From an uncultured bacterium (lineage in GTDB: Bacteria; Planctomycetota; UBA1135; GCA-002686595), in NCBI GenBank assembly GCA_902826945.1, contig CADEGS010000099.1:1-11407 (forward strand): 11,407 bases of DNA, written 5' to 3'. Within the stretch, counting starts at the first letter, position 1. Each line of letters starts with the position of its first letter. The notes beneath the pieces were generated by a model. It saw nothing but the letters and a program-made list of their open reading frames with translations. It ran no database searches and was not told the origin of the DNA. Of this stretch, positions 6,624 to 11,407 are shown one piece after another. The translations under genes and the position numbers were made by a program.

Positions 6624-9600
6624 GAAGCTGTAGGCCACGCCGATGCCGGAGAGCTCCGGCCGCAGGCCCGTCACGATGTTGCTGGTGAAGGTCACGCGCA
6701 TCTGCAGGTAGCGACCGCCGTCGACCTGGTCCACGTCGCCGAACCAGTTGCCGTTCGCGTTCAGGAAGTTGATCGAGCTCGCCCCGCCGTCCAGGAGGCG
6801 CGGGTTCCCGTACAGGTTCAGGCGCGTGGCGTCGAACGGCGCCGAGCCCGCCACGACGGTGAAGCCCGTGGCTGCGCGGAAGTCGACGCGCACCTCGGTG
6901 CCCGTCGGCTGCTGCGAGGCGATCGGCTCGAAGACCGGGTCCTCGTAGTCCGGCGAGGCGACCCCGCTGTCGATCCAGGTCGTGACGACCCGGCTGATGC
7001 GCGTCACGTAGTCGAGCTCGCCGATGTAGAAGACCGGGTCGGAGCCGGGCAGCGTCGCGCCGGGCGGCGAGGACGTCGGGTTGAACCCGCCCGTGGGCGT
7101 GGTCTCCGCGTCGGGGTTCTTCGTCACCGGGTTGCCCATCTGGTTGAAGCCGCCCGAGGAGTAGTTGCGGAAGAAGGGCCGGTTCGAGGAGTTGATCGCG
7201 ATCGAGATGTCCAGCGCGTTCAGGCCGACCGACTCGCTGGAGGGGAACGTGCGGATCTCGATCAGCAGCGGCAGGCCGATCGTGGGCACGCTCCCCGTGG
7301 GGGCGACCGTGCCCGCGGCGTTCATGCCCACGATGCCGAGCTGCGACTCGCGATCCATCGGGATGCCCGCACCGTTCGGCGCCGCCAGGGACAGGTTGGC
7401 CGTGTCGCGCCAGGTGTAGGTCACGCGCTCCTCGGGCGGCAGGTCGCGGTTGAGCGGGAAGGGCATCATGAACGTGCCGTTCCCGTTGATGGTCAGGTCG
7501 CTGGGGGAGACCTGGTAGCCGAACGAGCGCGGGTGCACGACCTTCTGGGCGGCCGCGCCGCCCAGGATGTTCGCGTTGTACTGCCCGCCCGGGGCGGCCA
7601 GCCCCGAGTTCTGATGCTGGGGCAGCAGGAACTCGTCCGTCCTCTCGTCGGGCAGGCGGAAGCTGTGCGCGAGGCGCATCTCGAAGTTCTCGTAGAAGTC
7701 GCTCAGCACCTGGCCGCCGATCGGCGACCACTTCAAGCCGATCACGTCGAGGTTGACGCGCGTCTCGTCCGTGACCTCCCAGCCGAAGTCGGCGTAGCGC
7801 CAGACCGTCTGCATCTTGGAGCCGAGCGGCACGAGCGGCGTCTGGATGCCGGTCGTGATCGCGACCATGGTGCCGGGCAGCGGGTTCGTGCGGTCCGCGG
7901 CGGCGCTGACGAAGCTGACCGGCCGCGGGCGGATGACCCCGGCGGAGAAGTCGTAGAAGAACTGTCCGCGCAGGTCGTTGTAGTTGGCCGCGTCGGGGAT
8001 CTCGTCGACCGAGGAGAAGCGCAGCACGATGCCTCCGTTCGACACCGCCGGCGTGGCCGGGTCGATGTTGAACAGCACGGCGGGCAGCGCGTCCGCCAGC
8101 GGATTGCCGGCGAGGTCGGTGACGCCGGTCAGGCGCACGTGGTACTGGTCGCCGGTCTGCTGGTGGGCGAGGTCGAGCACCGGGTCGAACGTGAAGCGCC
8201 GCAGGTCGGGCGAAGGCACGATCTCGCCGACGACGGTGTTCAGCGCCGAGGGCTCGACGTCGATCGCGCCGCGGATCACGGACAGGGTGTCGAACGGCAC
8301 CACGCGGGCCGGGTCCATCGGCTCGGTGAAGCTGACCTCGACGACGGAGATCGGGCTCAGGTCGGTCGCGGGGTAGGTCGCCGGCGCTGGCGTGAACGAC
8401 AGCCAGCAGCCCGCCCCGACGGTGACCAGCGGGTCGAAGGTGGACTGGAACAGGCCCACGCCGAGCAGCTCGCTCGTGTTCGTGATCGGCCGCTCGCCCA
8501 GCACGCGCACGCGCAGGTTCACGATGTCGCCGGAGGGCGACGGATCGCCGGAGAGCTGGCGCACCTCGAGGAACAGGTCGCCGACCGAGAGGATGTCGCC
8601 GGGCTCCATGCGCGAGCGGCAGGGCGTGGTGAACGTCGCCGTCAGCACGAAGTCGAAGCTCGCCAGCCCGCCCGGGTCCGCGCTGGCGGTGTTCACCGTC
8701 ACCGGCCAGCGCCCCAGGATCTGCGGCGGGTTCAGGTCGGAGAGGAACCCGTTGTTCTCGTCGTCGGCACGTCCCGAGCGCATCCCGCGCACCAGTTCGA
8801 CGGTGGTCGCGGTGCGATCGATGGGCCCGTTCTTCTCGCTCGACGACATCGCCGACCCCGACAGGTTCCGGAACAGGAACATCTGCCCGCTGGCCGGATC
8901 GAGACGGGTCGGGATGCGCACGCTCACGTTGGGCGCGTCGTTGCCCACCAGGCTCGCCGGCAGGCCCAGGTTGTTGATCGGGGCGCTGGTGCCGGAGTTG
9001 ACCGCCTCCTCCTCGGAGACGGTCATGTCGATCAGGAGCCGCGTGGAGTGGAACGCGCCGCCGGCCAGGCCGCCGTAGTTGCGGTCGAACCGGAAGCGCG
9101 GCGAGAACGGCGTCGCCGGCGGATACGACGTCGCGACCTTGACGGTCTGCGGCAGCCGGTCCTCGGCCTGCATGCTGTCGTCGAGCAGGTCGTTGAAGCG
9201 CAGGACCAGGGTCGAGTTGCGCGCGACCAGGTCGGGGTCCTGGTTGGCGTTCGAGATCAGGGCGTCCCGATCGCCGAACGGCGCGACCGGGGGCATGCTC
9301 TCGGTCGCGAGCGCGAGCAGGTCGTCGAACGTGCCCTGGGCGATGTCCGGCACGCCCTTCGTGCGCTGGATCACCAGCCGCACGCGCTGGGTGATCGGGT
9401 TCGTCTCCAGGACGTAGTTCGTGACGTCCGTACGGACGTTCTCGTTCACCACGAAGTCGCGGAAGACGGGCGTGTCGCTGGCCTGCCCGGTCGTCGGGTC
9501 GATGTCGTGCACGTCCACCAGGCGGCCCCAGAACATCTCCACCAGCAACGGGCGCGAGGCCTGCCCGCTCTGGTTGGGATCGACGAAGAACGTGCCGCCG

Positions 9601-9758
9601 CCGCCCGGCTTGGCGACCTCCGCGCCGACGATGCCGGACTGGGCGCCCCCGCCGCCACCTCCGCCCCCGCTGCCGCAACCCGCGAGCGCGAGGCCGAGAC
9701 CGAGGAGGGTTGCGCCGCCGAGGGCGCCGAGCCGCGGGAGTTGGACCGTGTCTTCCAT
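6621..9758 (-). CDS. Large Ig-like (SbsA/Big_5-type) domain lipoprotein, first of three
   Basis: A 1045-residue exported protein of unknown precise function. The N terminus is a lipoprotein signal peptide with lipobox LAGC (Cys28), followed at once by a Gly-rich tether (GSGGGGGGGG). An Ig-like segment with LVLRFNDLLDDSM starts near residue 178. A clearer SbsA-like Ig domain spans about 465-565, with the family hallmarks VSFTEPMDP, RRFTFDP and VTDLAGNPL. The C-terminal third contains TTWIDSG, then NWFGDVDQVDGGRYLQMRVTF, and ends in a beta strand, GIGVAYSF. Such proteins are usually envelope-anchored and exposed. I chose ATG 9758 because it places the signal peptide at the N terminus. The in-frame ATG at 9944 would add 62 Arg/Pro/Ala-rich residues before the signal and overlaps a predicted promoter. 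I see no Shine-Dalgarno sequence. The stop TGA overlaps a possible ATG of the next gene by one base. Lipoprotein and Ig-like calls are firm; function is unknown. Confidence 0.88.
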   Translation of the reverse strand: MEDTVQLPRLGALGGATLLGLGLALAGCGSGGGGGGGGAQSGIVGAEVAKPGGGGTFFVDPNQSGQASRPLLVEMFWGRLVDVHDIDPTTGQASDTPVFRDFVVNENVRTDVTNYVLETNPITQRVRLVIQRTKGVPDIAQGTFDDLLALATESMPPVAPFGDRDALISNANQDPDLVARNSTLVLRFNDLLDDSMQAEDRLPQTVKVATSYPPATPFSPRFRFDRNYGGLAGGAFHSTRLLIDMTVSEEEAVNSGTSAPINNLGLPASLVGNDAPNVSVRIPTRLDPASGQMFLFRNLSGSAMSSSEKNGPIDRTATTVELVRGMRSGRADDENNGFLSDLNPPQILGRWPVTVNTASADPGGLASFDFVLTATFTTPCRSRMEPGDILSVGDLFLEVRQLSGDPSPSGDIVNLRVRVLGERPITNTSELLGVGLFQSTFDPLVTVGAGCWLSFTPAPATYPATDLSPISVVEVSFTEPMDPARVVPFDTLSVIRGAIDVEPSALNTVVGEIVPSPDLRRFTFDPVLDLAHQQTGDQYHVRLTGVTDLAGNPLADALPAVLFNIDPATPAVSNGGIVLRFSSVDEIPDAANYNDLRGQFFYDFSAGVIRPRPVSFVSAAADRTNPLPGTMVAITTGIQTPLVPLGSKMQTVWRYADFGWEVTDETRVNLDVIGLKWSPIGGQVLSDFYENFEMRLAHSFRLPDERTDEFLLPQHQNSGLAAPGGQYNANILGGAAAQKVVHPRSFGYQVSPSDLTINGNGTFMMPFPLNRDLPPEERVTYTWRDTANLSLAAPNGAGIPMDRESQLGIVGMNAAGTVAPTGSVPTIGLPLLIEIRTFPSSESVGLNALDISIAINSSNRPFFRNYSSGGFNQMGNPVTKNPDAETTPTGGFNPTSSPPGATLPGSDPVFYIGELDYVTRISRVVTTWIDSGVASPDYEDPVFEPIASQQPTGTEVRVDFRAATGFTVVAGSAPFDATRLNLYGNPRLLDGGASSINFLNANGNWFGDVDQVDGGRYLQMRVTFTSNIVTGLRPELSGIGVAYSF

Positions 9759-9934
9759 GGACGGGGACGGTTGCAGGGGGTCGACGTGGAGCGACGAGAC
9801 GGCACGACCACGGCAGCGCGCGGCGCCGGGCGCGTCGTCTCGAGCGGGTCGTAGAGAGCGGGAGGGGCCGGCGGACGCGCGGTCCGCTCGCGCCAGGGCG
9901 CCCTCGGGGAAGGGGAGAGCCGTGCGGCGCGAGG

Positions 9935-9963
9935 ATTCTTTCATCAGGGGTGGGCCAGGGCAA
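9935..9963 (-). promoter_or_regulatory. Candidate sigma-70-type promoter with extended -10 for the lipoprotein genes
   Basis: Read on the minus strand, TTGCCC (9963-9958) is followed after exactly 17 bases by AAGAAT (9940-9935), with TGA directly before it, which gives the TGn of an extended -10. Each hexamer matches the consensus at four of six positions. It is one of very few A/T-containing patches in the region. Transcription would start near 9928 and give a leader of about 170 bases before the lipoprotein start at 9758. The upstream in-frame ATG at 9944 would then lie in the promoter, which supports the 9758 start. Confidence 0.4.
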
Positions 9964-10040
9964 GGCGCCGGCCGCGGGGTGCGGAGAGCGGCGCCAGGAG
10001 GTGACTACAAACCCCATGCCGCCCGGCAACCGGGGCCGCT

Positions 10041-10069
10041 GGGCCCGTTCTTGCCCCCCGCAAGGGCCC
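10041..10069 (-). other. Nested inverted repeat in the intergenic region
   Basis: GGGCCC at 10041-10046 pairs with GGGCCC at 10064-10069, and CTTGC at 10050-10054 pairs with GCAAG at 10060-10064 around a loop of five C (plus strand). The two stems share base 10064, so they form one stacked hairpin with a small bulge. It lies between the pyrB end and the predicted promoter of the next gene. It could act in the 3' end of the pyrB message or be an operator-like site; nothing in the sequence decides. Confidence 0.3.
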
Positions 10070-10106
10070 TCCCCCCGCCCGCCGGCCCCGGCCCGGGGCG
10101 AAGGGT

Positions 10107-10122
10107 CGCACGCCGGCGTGCG
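10107..10122 (-). terminator. Perfect 16-base palindrome after pyrB, possible terminator stem
   Basis: CGCACGCCGGCGTGCG begins 20 bases after the pyrB stop codon and is fully self-complementary, so the transcript could form a stem of six base pairs with a four-base loop. There is no run of U after it, so it is not a textbook intrinsic terminator. Its position at the end of the gene is the only argument for termination. In sequence this GC-rich such palindromes also occur by chance. Confidence 0.3.
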
Positions 10123-10142
10123 GAAGCGCTCGCCCGCGGCGG

Positions 10143-11407
10143 CTAGCGCTGGGCGGCCGAGTAGCCGAGCGAGCGCGCCTGCTCCTCGTCGCGGAAGAAG
10201 ATCAGGTGGTCGGGGCGGATCTTGCGCGCCACCGCCGAGTCGCGCGGGTGGAAGTGGCGCGTCGTCGAGCACCCGACCAGCGCGATCGGGAGCTCCTGGG
10301 AGCAGAACCCGCAGGCCGCGCGCAGCGGGTCGCGCGAGGTCAGCCGGAAGGCCGAGCGGCGGTGGCGCTCCTCGGTGTGCGAGATGCAGCTCAGGTTCGG
10401 GCAGGCGTTGAGCTCGGCGGCGGAGAGCACCAGCTCCCGCTCGACCTGCGGCGGCGCCGAGGAGAGGCGCAGCTTGCCGAGCAGGAGCGCCAGGATCGCC
10501 ATGCGGATCGGGACGCCGCGCGCCGCCTGCTTGAAGTAGAGGCTGCGCGGGTCGTCGTCGAGGTCGGTCGAGATCTCGTCGCGGCGCGGCAGCGGGTGCA
10601 TGACCATCGCGTCGCGCAGCGAGGCCGCGGCCATCGCGTCCTGGCCCAGGCGCATGTAGCGGCGCAGGTCGTCCGCCTCGCCGTTGTGGCGCTCGGTCTG
10701 CGGGCGGGTCATGTAGACCGCGTCCACCGGCCCCACGCGCAGCCCGCGCGAGTCGGTGAAGAGCGAGAGCTGGTGCGGCTTCTGCGGCGTCAGGTAGACG
10801 ACGTCGCTCTCGCGCGCCAGGTCCCCCATCTCCGAGGCGTCGGCGCGGATCGGCTCGGCCCCGTGCTCCTCGCGCAGCCGGCGCACGACGTAGTCGGGCA
10901 GCTCCAGCCCGCGGTGCGGCACGCAGACGATGTTCGCCCCGAAGCGCGCCAGGGCGAAGATGAACGAGTGGATCGTGCGGCTGTGGCGCAGGTCGCCCGC
11001 CAGGACGACGTCCAGGCCTTCCAGGTGGCCCTTCTCGATCCACAGGGTGTAGAGGTCGCACAGGGTCTGCGTCGGGTGCTCGTGGCTGCCGTCGCCGGCG
11101 TTCACGACGGGCACCTGCGAGTACTGGGCCGCCAGGCGCGCCGAGCCGTCGCTCGGATGGCGCAGCACGATCAGGTCGGCGTAGGCGCCGCTGACGACGC
11201 GCACGGTGTCGGCCAGCGACTCGCCCTTGGCGGCGCTCGTGCTCTTCATCTCGGCCGCCGTCAGCACGCCGCCGCCGAGACGCTGCATGGCCGACTCGAA
11301 GGAGAGACGCGTGCGCGTCGAGGGCTCGTAGAACAGGCTGGCGGAGATCTGGCCGCCGCACAGGTGCGACCAGCCGCGCAGGTTCTCGCCGAAGCGCCGC
11401 GCGTGCT
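10143..11407 (-). CDS. pyrB: Aspartate carbamoyltransferase with fused PyrI-type zinc module (5' end outside window)
   Basis: This enzyme condenses carbamoyl phosphate with L-aspartate to give carbamoyl-aspartate, the committed step of pyrimidine synthesis in the cytoplasm. 420 codons are visible and the reading frame is open to the right edge, so the first few dozen residues are missing. Numbering from the first visible codon, the carbamoyl-phosphate loop FYEPSTRTRLSFE is at about 25-37, RHPSDGSAR at 82-90, HPTQT at 110-114, VYMTRPQTER at 230-239 and the HPLPR loop at 270-274. The sequence resembles the E. coli-type catalytic chain. After a linker of about 20 residues it continues into CPNLSCISH and CGFC (Cys 335, 340, 365, 368), matching the C-X4-C...C-X2-C zinc site of the regulatory chain PyrI (CPNSNCISH in E. 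coli). The PyrI nucleotide-binding domain that normally precedes this site is absent. The last 44 residues resemble an Ada-type metal-binding domain with its cysteines lost. An extra stretch with DVVYLTPQ precedes VYMTRPQ. The stop is TAG. The family call is very sure; the behaviour of the tail is inference. Confidence 0.96.
   Translation of the reverse strand, partial: HARRFGENLRGWSHLCGGQISASLFYEPSTRTRLSFESAMQRLGGGVLTAAEMKSTSAAKGESLADTVRVVSGAYADLIVLRHPSDGSARLAAQYSQVPVVNAGDGSHEHPTQTLCDLYTLWIEKGHLEGLDVVLAGDLRHSRTIHSFIFALARFGANIVCVPHRGLELPDYVVRRLREEHGAEPIRADASEMGDLARESDVVYLTPQKPHQLSLFTDSRGLRVGPVDAVYMTRPQTERHNGEADDLRRYMRLGQDAMAAASLRDAMVMHPLPRRDEISTDLDDDPRSLYFKQAARGVPIRMAILALLLGKLRLSSAPPQVERELVLSAAELNACPNLSCISHTEERHRRSAFRLTSRDPLRAACGFCSQELPIALVGCSTTRHFHPRDSAVARKIRPDHLIFFRDEEQARSLGYSAAQR

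Larger units (their letters stand above)
9759..10142 (-). other. Intergenic region between pyrB and the lipoprotein genes
   Basis: This 384-base gap holds no gene I can support. In transcription order it contains a perfect 16-base palindrome shortly after the pyrB stop, a nested GC-rich hairpin (10041-10069), a short CCCGG/CCGGG hairpin with a three-base loop (10022-10034), a candidate extended -10 promoter (9935-9963), and a predicted leader of roughly 170 bases. That leader contains a further hairpin (GCGGAC/GTCCGC, 9871-9887). The two least GC-rich patches, around 10003-10012 and 9932-9946, stand out against the background; the second coincides with the predicted -10 element. On the plus strand there is an AGGAGGTGA at 9996-10004, but the frame it would serve looks like an antisense shadow. 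Confidence 0.6.

Noticed and set aside
3061..6633. A 1190-codon plus-strand frame antisense to the second lipoprotein.
   Set aside because: It mirrors the codon positions of the real gene, has Arg/Val/His/Ala-biased composition without domains, and is one of many long antisense frames here.
203..9758. Reading the lipoproteins and prepilin peptidase as one secretion system.
   Set aside because: Only the peptidase and the possible prepilin belong to a known machine. No secretion ATPase, secretin or platform protein is in the window, so the link rests on adjacency alone.
7533..9854. A 773-codon plus-strand frame antisense to the first lipoprotein.
   Set aside because: Same reason: biased composition, no recognisable motif, and the opposite strand encodes a protein with a signal peptide and Ig-like domains.
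9759..9944. Start of the first lipoprotein at ATG 9944, adding 62 residues.
   Set aside because: It would bury the lipoprotein signal peptide inside the chain, the added residues look non-coding, and the ATG falls inside the predicted promoter.
3145..11361. An 8.2-kb open minus-strand frame of 2738 codons running from inside pyrB through the first lipoprotein into the second.
   Set aside because: Only the part from 6582 (or 6621) onward is coding. Upstream it is out of frame with pyrB and with the first lipoprotein, both of which have clear family motifs, and it reads as Arg/Pro/Ala/Gly low-complexity. Stops are simply rare at this GC content.

Overview
The window is about 70% G+C and every gene I can support lies on the minus strand, so transcription runs from the right edge to the left edge. 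The genes have high-GC codon use. The four internal starts have no clear Shine-Dalgarno sequence, and three very similar-looking multi-domain lipoproteins sit in a row. This suggests a high-GC Gram-negative bacterium. A Planctomycetota-type genome is my first guess because of the Ig-like and glycine-loop lipoproteins, with Myxococcota as an alternative. This is an inference from style, not a taxonomic marker.

Layout in transcription order. (1) 11407-10143: the 3' part of pyrB, aspartate carbamoyltransferase of pyrimidine synthesis. Its 5' end lies outside the window. Its C terminus carries a PyrI-type four-cysteine zinc module, but there is no room for the PyrI allosteric domain, and a degenerate Ada-like metal-binding tail follows. 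(2) 10142-9759: a 384-base intergenic region with GC-rich hairpins and a plausible extended -10 promoter. (3) 9758-6621, 6582-3145 and 3062-1218: three consecutive secreted lipoproteins with SbsA/Big_5-type Ig-like domains. The second is very glycine-rich and looks like a Gly-loop beta-solenoid. The second and third share a domain order and look like diverged paralogues, and the first shares parts of it. (4) 1147-203: a complete prepilin peptidase (PilD/GspO family) with its zinc cysteines and both GxGD-protease aspartate motifs. (5) 27-1: the first nine codons of a gene leaving the window. They have a good RBS and end in Q-K-G, which is how a type IV prepilin leader would end.

How the genes may work together. 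pyrB is a housekeeping gene and probably a separate unit, since a hairpin and a predicted promoter separate it from what follows. The lipoprotein trio is probably one transcription unit, with a one-base stop/start overlap (TGATG) possible between the first two, and would supply large envelope-anchored beta-rich proteins. The prepilin peptidase and the possible prepilin fragment point to a type IV pilus or type II secretion function just left of the window. A functional link between the lipoproteins and the pilin machinery is only suggested by adjacency.

The most unusual observations are the rearranged pyrB C terminus (zinc module without allosteric domain, plus a cysteine-free Ada-like tail) and the lipoprotein cassette with its GGC-microsatellite-encoded glycine loops. 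I saw no tRNA, rRNA, CRISPR array, insertion sequence or phage gene.
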